Shown piece by piece: positions 1 to 7,510 of a stretch of 61,203 nt of DNA. A program made the translations under genes and the position numbers. Numbering within the stretch: position 1 is the first letter of the stretch; every line of letters begins with the position of its first letter. This stretch comes from Prolixibacteraceae bacterium (GTDB lineage Bacteria; Bacteroidota; Bacteroidia; Bacteroidales; Prolixibacteraceae): positions 11,081 to 72,283 of the forward strand of contig WTWZ01000022.1 of assembly GCA_009773765.1 (NCBI GenBank). The letters run 5' to 3'. The notes under the pieces are model-generated. The model saw nothing but the letters and a program-made list of their open reading frames with translations. It searched no databases and was not told the origin of the DNA.

Positions 1-627
1 ACCCAGCCAACCATCATCCGGAACCAGGCAGGTGAAATCATTATTATCCCGGCCGATGCCGAATCGGAAATTTATTACACACTTGATGGTTCGGAAGCAA
101 CAAAAGAATCGGAAAAATACAACGGCCCGGTTCAAATCGAAGGAAAAGTGAAAGTAAGCGCCATTTCGGTTGAACCGTCATCTGGAAAAAGCAGCGATGT
201 AACTCTTGAAGAATTCGGGTTGCCGCGCAAAGACTGGAAAATTATCGGGATAGAAGATGAAAATACACATCGTATTCTGGATGGAAACCTTTCAACAGCC
301 TGGCGCCACGGCAATGAAACAAAACTTCCGGTTGACCTGGTAATTGACCTTGGCAAAGCGTTAACAATCAGTGGATTTAAATACTATCCAGAACAAAATT
401 CATGGCAACCCGGTATAATTACCCATTATGAGTTTTTCATTTCGGCAGATGGTAAAAACTGGAAAAAGGCCAGTGAAGGCGAATTCTCCAACATTAAAAA
501 CAACCCCTTGTGGCAGACAAAAAAAATTGAAACAGTATCAGCACGATTTATTAATTTGCGGGCTTTGAAAAACACCGAAAACAACACCAGGATTGGGTAT
601 GCTGAAATTGATGTGGTAACCGATTGA
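1..627 (+). CDS. Secreted glycoside hydrolase, C-terminal part (chitobiase-like + F5/8 type C domains)
   Basis: The reading frame is open from base 1, so only the C-terminal 208 residues are seen. About residues 1-60 match the chitobiase/beta-hexosaminidase C-terminal module, with a YYTLDGSEAT core. Residues from about 70 to the end form an F5/8 type C (discoidin-like) carbohydrate-binding domain, with ILDGNLSTAWRHG at its start and RFINLRAL near its end. This domain pair is typical of Bacteroidota GH29 alpha-L-fucosidases and some GH20 hexosaminidases. The catalytic domain lies outside the window, so the substrate cannot be decided. The last 80 or so bases recur in degenerate form at 1168-1256. 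Confidence 0.8.
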   Translation, partial: TQPTIIRNQAGEIIIIPADAESEIYYTLDGSEATKESEKYNGPVQIEGKVKVSAISVEPSSGKSSDVTLEEFGLPRKDWKIIGIEDENTHRILDGNLSTAWRHGNETKLPVDLVIDLGKALTISGFKYYPEQNSWQPGIITHYEFFISADGKNWKKASEGEFSNIKNNPLWQTKKIETVSARFINLRALKNTENNTRIGYAEIDVVTD

Positions 628-709
628 TTTTAAATTACTAACGACCGGGATTATAGTTATAAGGTAGCTAGCAAAAAACTATCTCGATAAATCCGGACAA
701 AAAATAACT

Positions 710-738
710 TTGAAATGTTAACTTAATAGTTAACTTTG
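710..738 (+). promoter_or_regulatory. Promoter with overlapping palindromic operator upstream of the antitoxin gene
   Basis: A Bacteroidota-type promoter is visible: TTG at 710-712, an 18-base spacer, then TAACTTTG (731-738), matching TAnnTTTG. A perfect inverted repeat TTAACT-TAAT-AGTTAA (718-733) lies between the elements and overlaps the -7 box. HigA-type antitoxins repress their own promoters from such sites, so autoregulation is inferred. Confidence 0.55.
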
Positions 739-817
739 CTGCGTGGAATTTGTAGAAAGAAAAATCATATTTCATGGAAGTCACTTTACTGACTTCTATC
801 TTGAACAAACAACAAAA

Positions 818-1123
818 ATGAAAAAGGAGGAAATAAAAAACGCTAAATCGTTTGACGAACTTTTGGACATCAAATATGGAAAAGTAGGTACTTCCATACG
901 AGACGAGTATGAAACCAAAGCTAACTATTTTGTAATTTCCGAAATGCTGAAAGAAGCCAGAATGGATGCTCATCTCACACAAGAGCAGTTAGCTGACAAA
1001 ATCGGGACAAAGAAAAGCTATATCTCCAGGCTTGAAAATGGGAAGGTTGACATTCAGTTATCGACGCTGTTCAAAATATTTGAAACTGGACTAGGCAGAA
1101 AGATTCAATTAACAATCTTATAA
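818..1123 (+). CDS. HigA-type XRE-family antitoxin, apparently without a toxin gene
   Basis: The 101-residue protein has an N-terminal arm (SFDELLDIKYGKVGT) and a C-terminal XRE helix-turn-helix (LTQEQLADKIGTKKSYISRL), the layout of HigA antitoxins of type II toxin-antitoxin pairs. The ATG at 818 sits where HigA homologues usually begin. The frame stays open back to a GTG at 743, but that codon lies at the likely transcription start, so I prefer the ATG. In HigBA loci the toxin normally lies directly upstream; here only about 190 bases separate this gene from the glycosidase and no HigB-sized frame is present. The 743-817 stretch (IIFHGSHFTDFY) could be a vestige of the toxin C-terminus, but this is weak. 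The gene lies between two copies of the glycosidase tail, suggesting insertion or rearrangement. Confidence 0.75.
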   Translation: MKKEEIKNAKSFDELLDIKYGKVGTSIRDEYETKANYFVISEMLKEARMDAHLTQEQLADKIGTKKSYISRLENGKVDIQLSTLFKIFETGLGRKIQLTIL

Positions 1124-1160
1124 TAAAAAAGGGCTGTTGCAAATAAAGCAATTTGAGGCG

Positions 1161-1247
1161 ATGGCTGCTCGCTACATTAAACTTCGGGCTTTAATAAACA
1201 GGGAGAACAATATCAGGAATGGGTACGCTGATGTGATAACAGATTGA
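1161..1247 (+). pseudogene. Remnant of a paralogous glycosidase C-terminus
   Basis: This stretch encodes ARYIKLRALINRENNIRNG and then YADVITD before a TGA. It aligns along its length with the last 28 residues of the glycosidase ending at 627 (ARFINLRALKNTENNTRIG, then YAEIDVVTD). The similarity continues past the stop codons in the shared string GATTGATTTTAAAT. No domain precedes it, so it is a 3' fragment of a second copy. Confidence 0.7.
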
Positions 1248-1262
1248 TTTTAAATATAAATT

Positions 1263-1649
1263 ATGAAGTTTAATCCAAAAATATATTATTCAATAGTTGC
1301 AATCGGATTTTGTATGTTTATTGCTATCACAGTTCTTAGAAATCGAACTGCGACAGCTAAATGGGAACAGACAGAATTATTTGGTCAAATAAATGATATT
1401 GCTCTTAAAAAGAATGATAAGGGAATTTATATGAATATTAATAATAACTGGTATGGATTTTCTTACGACAGAATATTTGAAGAAAAATCTTTTAAGATGT
1501 ATTATTTGATAAAATATAAAGGAGAAAAAATATTTTGGATAAAAAGAACACCGACTTCTACTGATTCTGTTTCATTTTGGAGTGGAGCTTCATTCATTGT
1601 TACAGATACAAATGAAATTAAAATGATTGAGAAAGGAATACTGAAATGA
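1263..1649 (+). CDS. Hypothetical membrane-anchored protein
   Basis: The 128-residue protein has one N-terminal membrane segment (about residues 8-24, YYSIVAIGFCMFIAITVL), then a polar domain rich in Asn, Lys and aromatics that would face the periplasm. I recognise no family. The gene starts with ATG at 1263, directly after the glycosidase-tail remnant, and is followed by the GC-rich structured element at 1699-1812. Its AT-rich composition contrasts with the GH43 gene downstream, hinting at recent acquisition. Confidence 0.55.
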   Translation: MKFNPKIYYSIVAIGFCMFIAITVLRNRTATAKWEQTELFGQINDIALKKNDKGIYMNINNNWYGFSYDRIFEEKSFKMYYLIKYKGEKIFWIKRTPTSTDSVSFWSGASFIVTDTNEIKMIEKGILK

Positions 1650-1698
1650 GAATGATATAAACAAAGAACACCATTCATTAACCAAAACCATATGTCAA

Positions 1699-1812
1699 TT
1701 GGGGTTTCCGTGCGGTCAACAAAGTTCGCGGCCCGCATTTCCGCTGGGCAGCGGGCCGGCTCGACAGAAAATCGCCCGTAATCCGCCTCTGCGTGGCTTC
1801 CAACCGTTAATT
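1699..1812. repeat. GC-rich structured intergenic element (possible attC-like or mobile repeat)
   Basis: Inside an AT-rich spacer lies a GC-rich block with a perfect 8-bp stem, CGGCCCGC (1729-1736) pairing with GCGGGCCG (1751-1758). It is followed by GCTCGACAGAAAATCGCCCG and ends near AACCGTTAA. The size of about 110 bases and the position right after a small lone gene resemble an integron cassette recombination site, or a family of structured intergenic repeats I recall from Bacteroidota. I could not match clean attC core sites (RYYYAAC / GTTRRRY), so the assignment is tentative. Confidence 0.35.
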
Positions 1813-1858
1813 TGAATATTTTTTAAAGAAGATTAAATTATTAGTAAATACAATTTTT

Positions 1859-3436
1859 ATGAAAACTAAATCATTTGTTGATTATCGGTTTTTAATCGTG
1901 ATTTTTTGTTTCTCTTTTAATACAATCAGGGCGCAAAATCCAATCATCCATGCCGACGTGCCCGATATGTCCATGATCCGCGTAGGTGATACATACTACA
2001 TGAGTAGCACTACCATGCACATGGCTCCGGGTGTACCGATTATGAAATCGAAAGACCTGGTGAACTGGACAATCATCAATTATGCCTACGATACGCTGGC
2101 CAATGTTGACGCGATGAACCTTGTGAACGGTAAAAGTACCTACGGAAAAGGCACGTGGGCAAGCTGTATCAATTTTCAGAAGGGAGTTTTCTATGTTTCC
2201 ACTTTTGCACAGACGACAGACAAAACCTATGTCTATAAAACCAAAGACATTGAAAAAGGCCAGTGGGAAAGAATCGTTTTCGCGCCTGCATACCACGACC
2301 ATACCATTTTATTCGACGATGACGGGAAAATATACATGATTTGGGGTGTCAGAAAACTACGGATAATTGAATTAAAGGACGATCTCTCGGGTGTAAAGGA
2401 AGGGACAGAAAGGGTTTTAATTGAAGATGCCAACGCGCCTGTCGGGGAAAATGTCGGTCTTGGCGAAGGTTCTCAGATTTTTAAGGTGAACGGAAAATAC
2501 TACTTGTTTAATATTGCATGGCCACGCGGCGGTATGCGTACCGTGGTGGTTCACCGTGCCGATAAAATTACCGGGCCGTGGGAAGGTAAAGTTGCCTTCG
2601 CCGATTTGGGAGTTGCCCAGGGCGGCATTGTTGACACCCCCGATGGAAAGTGGTTCGCCTATCTTTTCCGCGATTACGGATCTGTAGGCCGTATTCCGTA
2701 TATCATACCTATGAAATGGGAAGATGGCTGGCCCGTTATTGGCGTAGATGGTAAAGTTCCCGAAACCCTCAGTTTGCCCGCAAGCAAAGGTTTAATCCCG
2801 GGAATCGTTAACAACGATGAGTTCGGCCGCAAAAAGGGCGAACCTGCGCTGCCGTTGGTTTGGCAGTGGAACCACAACCCCGATAATTCGCTGTGGTCGG
2901 TTACCGAAAGAAAAGGCTTTCTGCGCCTCAAATCAGGACGCGTTGACAGTCTTTTCCTGAAATCGCGCAATACACTAACGCAACGCACTTTCGGACCTGT
3001 AAGTTCAGGCGTCACCAAACTTGATGCATCAAAATTGAAAGAGGGCGATTTTGCAGGATTAACTGTATTCCAACGGAAGTTTGGACAGGTGGGCGTAAAA
3101 ATTGCTGATGGTAAAAAGTATATTTTTATGGTGAGCAACAAAACCGACACGCCCACTGAACTTGAAAGCGTGCCGTTGATGCAAAACGAGGTTTACCTGA
3201 AAATTGAATGCAACTTTCGCGACAAAATTGATGTGGCTAAGTTTTTCTACAGCCTCGATGGCAAAACATGGACGGTGATTGGAGGCGAGCTGAAAATGGA
3301 ATACACGCTGATGGAGCATTTTATGGGTTACCGTTTCGGGTTGTTCAATTACGCCACCAAAAATACAGGCGGGTTTGCCGATTTCGATTACTTCCGAATC
3401 AGCGGCCAGATTTCAGATTTAACGATGAAGGAGTAA
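1859..3436 (+). CDS. Secreted glycoside hydrolase family 43 enzyme (beta-xylosidase/arabinofuranosidase type)
   Basis: The 525-residue protein has a signal peptide (residues 1-25, ending RAQ). A five-bladed beta-propeller GH43 domain covers roughly residues 28-310. Landmarks are HADVPDMSMI (putative base Asp36), HDHTILFDDDGKIYMIWG (the conserved Asp region) and GLGEGSQIF (putative acid Glu). A C-terminal concanavalin-like beta-sandwich (about residues 330-520) is typical of GH43 beta-xylosidase-type enzymes. Such enzymes cut terminal xylose or arabinose residues from hemicellulose or pectin in the periplasm or at the surface. The ATG start gives a good signal peptide. No transporter pair adjoins it, so it is a lone hydrolase and not part of a classical utilisation locus. 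Confidence 0.85.
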   Translation: MKTKSFVDYRFLIVIFCFSFNTIRAQNPIIHADVPDMSMIRVGDTYYMSSTTMHMAPGVPIMKSKDLVNWTIINYAYDTLANVDAMNLVNGKSTYGKGTWASCINFQKGVFYVSTFAQTTDKTYVYKTKDIEKGQWERIVFAPAYHDHTILFDDDGKIYMIWGVRKLRIIELKDDLSGVKEGTERVLIEDANAPVGENVGLGEGSQIFKVNGKYYLFNIAWPRGGMRTVVVHRADKITGPWEGKVAFADLGVAQGGIVDTPDGKWFAYLFRDYGSVGRIPYIIPMKWEDGWPVIGVDGKVPETLSLPASKGLIPGIVNNDEFGRKKGEPALPLVWQWNHNPDNSLWSVTERKGFLRLKSGRVDSLFLKSRNTLTQRTFGPVSSGVTKLDASKLKEGDFAGLTVFQRKFGQVGVKIADGKKYIFMVSNKTDTPTELESVPLMQNEVYLKIECNFRDKIDVAKFFYSLDGKTWTVIGGELKMEYTLMEHFMGYRFGLFNYATKNTGGFADFDYFRISGQISDLTMKE

Positions 3437-3877
3437 ATATATTTAAATCAATAATTGGGCTGCATCGAAAAGCAAGAAATGAAACGAGCCATGACAAAAT
3501 TTTGCCACACAGATGGAACATTATAATGCGAGTTACAGCGAATACCTTTAAAAATTAGCAATTTAGCTCACTCCGAAAAGTAGGAATTTCAATGATTCTC
3601 ATCTTTTTGACCCCTAACCCCAAAGTGGAACATCTGAAAATCATTGAATCTGGAAGTCCCAAGTATAAAGGGGGGGGAAATCAATATATATCCGGGATTG
3701 ACCACCATTGGCCTTCTTCGCCTGATTTTATTATGGTTTTGCCCTGCGGGTTATCCATTATCCTTTTTCGGGGAACCGCGGTTAAATCCAGCCATTTAAA
3801 TTAGTTTTTTTAAGTTATATAATATGTATAGCATTGATTAATAAATAGATATACATTAGACAGGAAGTCAAAATAAG
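3437..3877. other. Intergenic stretch without recognisable genes
   Basis: About 440 bases separate the GH43 gene from the tRNA-Lys promoter. Short open frames here have no protein-like features. A run of eight G residues lies at 3670-3677. I see no repeat or convincing terminator. Confidence 0.5.
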
Positions 3878-3907
3878 TTTGGGAAACAATATTTTTTGCT
3901 ATTTTTG
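3878..3907 (+). promoter_or_regulatory. Promoter of tRNA-Lys
   Basis: TTTG (3878-3881), an 18-base spacer and TATTTTTG (3900-3907) match the Bacteroidota -33/-7 consensus, ten bases before the tRNA. Confidence 0.7.
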
Positions 3908-3916
3908 CACCCAATT

Positions 3917-3989
<73 letters not shown>

Positions 3990-4139
3990 CTTTTAAAATG
4001 GTTAAACATTTTTAAAAAGAAAATGCCCGTTACTTTTGCCCGCCCAACAATTCAGGGTCCCCGCCATACTTTTTCAAAAATAATTCGCATCTTTATTTAA
4101 ACTTTTAGTCCGAATTTAACCGATTAATATTCAACCGAT

Positions 4140-5447
4140 ATGCTGGAAAAGAACAATAAACGGCTCGTAAACGCCTGGGCATCTTTCGACTGGTCGAACT
4201 CAGTGTATAACCTCATCATCACCACCGCCATTTTCCCGATTTACTACCTTAGCGTTACAGAAAGCTCCTTTGGCGGCGAAACGATTGAATTCTTTGGGCT
4301 TCCGATGGTTAATTCCGTGCTCTATTCCTATGCCATTTCGTTTTCGTTCCTGCTCATTGTTTTTTTGGCGCCGGTGCTTTCAGGGATTGCCGATTTCAGC
4401 GGACGAAAAAAGCGGTTTATGCAGTTTTTCACCTATCTCGGCTCTGTTTCGTGTATTGGCCTCTATTTTTTTACCGGCGAAAACGTTGAATTTGGCATAT
4501 TGTGCACCGTTCTGGCAAGCGTGGGATTTGCCGGTTCGCTGGTGTTTTACAATGCCTTTTTGCCCGAAGTGGCCACCGGGAACAAAATGGACCGCGTGAG
4601 CGCACGTGGTTTTGCCATGGGATACACAGGCAGTGTTATTTTACTGATTGCAAACCTCGTGCTTTACATGAAAGCTGAAATGTTTGGCTTTAAAGACGGG
4701 GGCGCCGCCACAAGGTTCGGATTTATCCTGGTGGGCTTGTGGTGGATGGGATTTGCCCAGATTGCCTTTTATTATCTCGAAGACCGGCCTACCGGTAAAA
4801 AAATCACTTTCGACATACTGGGAAACGGCGTACGCAAACTTAAAGATGTTTTCAGCGTGGTCCGCAGGAAAACGGCAATGCTGCGGTTTCTAATTTCATT
4901 TTTTATTTACAGTATGGGCGTGCAAACCGTTATGCTGCTGGCTCCACTGTTTGGCGACAAGGAGGTGGGCATGACTGCCAACGAAATGATTATCGTGGTG
5001 CTTATCCTCCAGATTGTGGCTATTGCAGGGGCATACTTTTTTGCATTGATTTCGAAATTCAGGGGAAACGGGTTTGCCATCAGCGCCACGCTCATTATCT
5101 GGATTTTTATTTGTGTGGCCGGATATTTTCTGAAAGATAAAATGTCGTTTTACGGACTGGCCGGACTGCTGGGTTTTGTTATGGGCGGGGTGCAATCCAT
5201 TTCACGATCAACCTGGTCGAAACTGATTCCGGAAGGCACCATAAACACTGCTTCATTCTTCAGCTTTTACGATGTTACAGAAAAACTTGCCATTGTAATT
5301 GGCACCTTTTCGTACGGTTTAATCGACCAGATTACAGGCAGTATGCGCAACAGCATGGTTTTTATGGCACTTTTCTTTATCGTTGGGTTTGCTATTCTTC
5401 AATTCGCCCGGCTGAAAAAAAGTTTAAACCCTGCAACAGGAAACTGA
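4140..5447 (+). CDS. MFS transporter, UMF1 (Atg22-like) family
   Basis: The 435-residue protein has about 12 hydrophobic helices in two halves separated by a polar loop near residues 215-245. The start, LVNAWASFDWSNSVYNLII, matches the UMF1/Atg22-like branch of the major facilitator superfamily (AWxxYDWAxSay motif). The cytoplasmic loop ADFSGRKKRFM after helix 2 is the MFS motif A. Substrates are unknown for bacterial members; the yeast relative exports amino acids from the vacuole. The gene is monocistronic and converges on the reductase at 5650. Confidence 0.85.
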   Translation: MLEKNNKRLVNAWASFDWSNSVYNLIITTAIFPIYYLSVTESSFGGETIEFFGLPMVNSVLYSYAISFSFLLIVFLAPVLSGIADFSGRKKRFMQFFTYLGSVSCIGLYFFTGENVEFGILCTVLASVGFAGSLVFYNAFLPEVATGNKMDRVSARGFAMGYTGSVILLIANLVLYMKAEMFGFKDGGAATRFGFILVGLWWMGFAQIAFYYLEDRPTGKKITFDILGNGVRKLKDVFSVVRRKTAMLRFLISFFIYSMGVQTVMLLAPLFGDKEVGMTANEMIIVVLILQIVAIAGAYFFALISKFRGNGFAISATLIIWIFICVAGYFLKDKMSFYGLAGLLGFVMGGVQSISRSTWSKLIPEGTINTASFFSFYDVTEKLAIVIGTFSYGLIDQITGSMRNSMVFMALFFIVGFAILQFARLKKSLNPATGN

Positions 5448-5608
5448 AAGGACGAGGGAATGAAAGACTGAGAGTTGGCCAATGCCTGCCCGACTGGATG
5501 TTTCAGCCGGGGCCATCAGTAAAATTTGGAAATGGTTATTGAATATTCATTGTTGAATATATCAATGTTTGCCAACAGCCTGCTGCCGCTTTTTGCCAGG
5601 TTTCCTTT

Positions 5609-5644
5609 CGTCATTCAGCATTCGTTAATCGTCATTCAGCATTC
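5609..5644. repeat. Short direct repeat between convergent genes
   Basis: The 15-mer CGTCATTCAGCATTC occurs at 5609-5623 and again at 5630-5644, with TATTCATTGTTGAATA nearby upstream. Its function is unknown; it may be a fragment of a simple intergenic repeat. Confidence 0.4.
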
Positions 5645-5649
5645 CCGTT

Positions 5650-6597
5650 TCAGCTCCACTCCGGGAACTGCGTTTTATTCAAATCAAGTGTGGCAATGGC
5701 CTGTAAATCTTTTTTATCGAGTTTAAAATCGAAAATCTGCAGGTTTTCTATCATGTGCGCTTTGTTCTGCGACCGCGGTATGGCCACAACTCCGCGCTGG
5801 TAGTGCCAGCGCAGGCAAACCTGTGCGATGCTCTTGTTGTGCTTTTTGCCAATTTCAGCCAGCACCGGATTACTGAAAATGCCATTGCGGCCGGCTGCAA
5901 ACGGCGACCACGCTTCATGTTGCACCGCCTCTTTTTTCAGCACATCGTATAAATTGTGCCCCTGAAAGAAAACATGCGTTTCAATCTGGTTCACTGCGGG
6001 TTTTATTTTGGCATAAATCATCATTTCGGCCAGTTGGCGGGGTTCGAAATTGCTTACGCCGATGGCCTTGATTTTACCCGCGTTGTACAGTTCTTCCATC
6101 GCAAGCCACGAACCTTTCACATCGCCCCGGGGCCGGTGGATGAGGTACAAATCGAGGTAATCCGTGCCCAGTTTGTCAATGGATGTTTGAAAAGCCTTTT
6201 TTGTGCCTTCGTACCCCGCAAAGTCAACCCACAGTTTTGAGGTAACAAACAACTCCTTACGGTCAATGCCGCTGCGTTTAATTGCCGCGCCCACTGCTCC
6301 CTCGTTTCCGTAAACGTGCGCAGTATCAATCGACCGGTAACCCACCGAAATGGCGTCGAAAACACTCCGTTCGCCCACTTCGCCGTTCAGGGTGTTGGTG
6401 CCAAAACCAAGCATTGGCATGGGTAAGCCGTTGTTGAGCTTAACTGTTGGGATTGAAGTTTTCGCATTTGCAGCGTTAAAAGCGCCAAACACTTTTGCTG
6501 CGCCGAAAGGGACAAACAGTGCGGTAGCTGCCAAACCTGCGCCGGCTTTCAAAAATCCGCGGCGGTTTATTTCGTTGTGCTGATGTTGTTTTTCCAT
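5650..6597 (-). CDS. Tat-exported aldo/keto reductase
   Basis: The ATG at 6597 gives a 315-residue protein with a twin-arginine signal, NRRGFLKAGAGLAATALFV, so it should be exported folded with NADP(H) bound. The AKR barrel starts with VKLNNGLPMPMLGFGT. The catalytic tetrad is visible: Asp and Tyr in DTAHVYGNEG, Lys in VTSKLW and His in LIHRP. Cofactor-loop motifs VAIPRSQN and the C-terminal LDLNKTQF fit AKR5-like (2,5-diketo-gluconate reductase type) enzymes. The frame extends 26 codons upstream, but that extension has no Tat-compatible start, so 6597 is preferred. The gene stands alone; the substrate is unknown. Confidence 0.85.
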   Translation of the reverse strand: MEKQHQHNEINRRGFLKAGAGLAATALFVPFGAAKVFGAFNAANAKTSIPTVKLNNGLPMPMLGFGTNTLNGEVGERSVFDAISVGYRSIDTAHVYGNEGAVGAAIKRSGIDRKELFVTSKLWVDFAGYEGTKKAFQTSIDKLGTDYLDLYLIHRPRGDVKGSWLAMEELYNAGKIKAIGVSNFEPRQLAEMMIYAKIKPAVNQIETHVFFQGHNLYDVLKKEAVQHEAWSPFAAGRNGIFSNPVLAEIGKKHNKSIAQVCLRWHYQRGVVAIPRSQNKAHMIENLQIFDFKLDKKDLQAIATLDLNKTQFPEWS

Positions 6598-6725
6598 TTT
6601 TTTTAATTGATAGTTTTTCCAAATATATAGTTTTAAACCCAAATTAAGTAAGTGTACCAGGAGCCAGCAGCCCAAAAGTCAGGTTTCCTTTAATTTTTAT
6701 ACCTTTACTAAAACGTTTTACCACG

Positions 6726-7139
6726 ATGGGCGATGTACATAACACCGCAACCCGTAGCTATAACATGAGCCGCATTAAGGGGAAAAACACAAAACCCGAA
6801 ACGCTCGTGCGGAATTTTTTGTTTGCCAATGGATACAGGTACAGGCTGAATGTAAAAACCCTCCCCGGGAAACCCGATATTGTTTTACCCAAATACAAAA
6901 CCGTCATTTTTATTAACGGCTGTTTCTGGCACGGACACGAAGGCTGCCGTTATTTTGTTATTCCCAAAACCCGCACCGATTGGTGGCTGAATAAAATTGG
7001 CGATACCCAAAAACGCGACCACGAATCTGAAAATCAGTTGACCGATTTGGGATGGAAAGTGATTGTAATCTGGGAATGTGGATTGAAAAAAGATGCTTTA
7101 AATAAAACATTGAGCGAGTTAACAAAAATCCAAAATTAA
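6726..7139 (+). CDS. vsr: Very short patch repair (Vsr) endonuclease
   Basis: The 137-residue protein matches Vsr from start to end: RSYNMSRIKGKNTKPE at the N-terminus, the catalytic-region KPDIVLPKYKTVIFINGCFWHGH (Asp and the His of WHGH), a WWLNKI segment and the C-terminal GWKVIVIWEC. Vsr nicks 5' of the T in T:G mismatches made when 5-methylcytosine deaminates, in the E. coli case within CT(A/T)GG. Its position just upstream of a 5mC methyltransferase operon fits that job. The length agrees with the family (about 130-156 residues). The gap to the regulator holds the inverted repeat, so it may be transcribed separately. Confidence 0.92.
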   Translation: MGDVHNTATRSYNMSRIKGKNTKPETLVRNFLFANGYRYRLNVKTLPGKPDIVLPKYKTVIFINGCFWHGHEGCRYFVIPKTRTDWWLNKIGDTQKRDHESENQLTDLGWKVIVIWECGLKKDALNKTLSELTKIQN

Positions 7140-7232
7140 CAAGGATTTTATTTTTTACCCTCAACTTAATTTAACCTTAACAACTTCCCCAACGCAAAAA
7201 AATACTCTTATAAAGTTTTAATAATGAACAAC

Positions 7233-7263
7233 GTGACTTATATGCAAATGTATTATAAGTCAC
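7233..7263 (+). promoter_or_regulatory. C-box-like inverted repeat upstream of the HTH regulator
   Basis: GTGACTTATA (7233-7242) and its exact complement TATAAGTCAC (7254-7263) flank an 11-base spacer, with arm centres 21 bases apart (two helical turns). The core GACTTATA resembles C-boxes of restriction-modification controller proteins. It ends 19 bases before the regulator ATG, so autoregulation is likely. A weaker related string, ACTCTTATAAAGT, lies at 7203-7215. Confidence 0.7.
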
Positions 7264-7282
7264 ATTTAATAATTTTCGAAAA

Positions 7283-7510
7283 ATGGATTTAAAAAGGAAA
7301 ATTGGTCAACGAATAAAAGGATTACGGGAAGAAAAAAACCTAAAACAAGAAGAACTTGCCTGGCAATCAAATCTCGACAGAACCTATTTGAATCATGTTG
7401 AAACAGGTAAAAGAAACATTACGGTTGCGAGCTTGCAGAAGATTGTTGTGGACGGATTAAAAATTACACTTTCAGATTTCTTTAATCATGAATTCTTTAA
7501 AGAAAATTAG
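7283..7510 (+). CDS. XRE-family regulator resembling restriction-modification controller (C) proteins
   Basis: The 75-residue protein is almost entirely a helix-turn-helix: IGQRIKGLREEKNLKQEELA, then DRTYLNHVETGKRNITVASLQKI, ending LSDFF. Size and sequence style match C proteins, which bind operators as dimers and time the expression of restriction genes. Its stop codon overlaps the methyltransferase start by 23 bases, so the two are translationally coupled. Because methyltransferase and effectors share this transcript, it would control the whole DISARM operon and not the nuclease alone, unlike a classical C-controlled restriction system. Confidence 0.8.
   Translation: MDLKRKIGQRIKGLREEKNLKQEELAWQSNLDRTYLNHVETGKRNITVASLQKIVVDGLKITLSDFFNHEFFKEN

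Noticed and set aside
743-817. N-terminal extension of the HigA gene from GTG 743
   Set aside because: The GTG lies at the predicted transcription start and the HigA family starts at the ATG at 818; a toxin vestige is possible but weak.
3592-3804. 70-codon open frame between GH43 and tRNA-Lys
   Set aside because: It contains an eight-G run and no domain, signal or conserved pattern; composition looks non-coding.
6598-6675. Upstream start for the Tat aldo/keto reductase
   Set aside because: The 26 extra residues would place a hydrophobic stretch before the twin-arginine signal; the ATG at 6597 is better.
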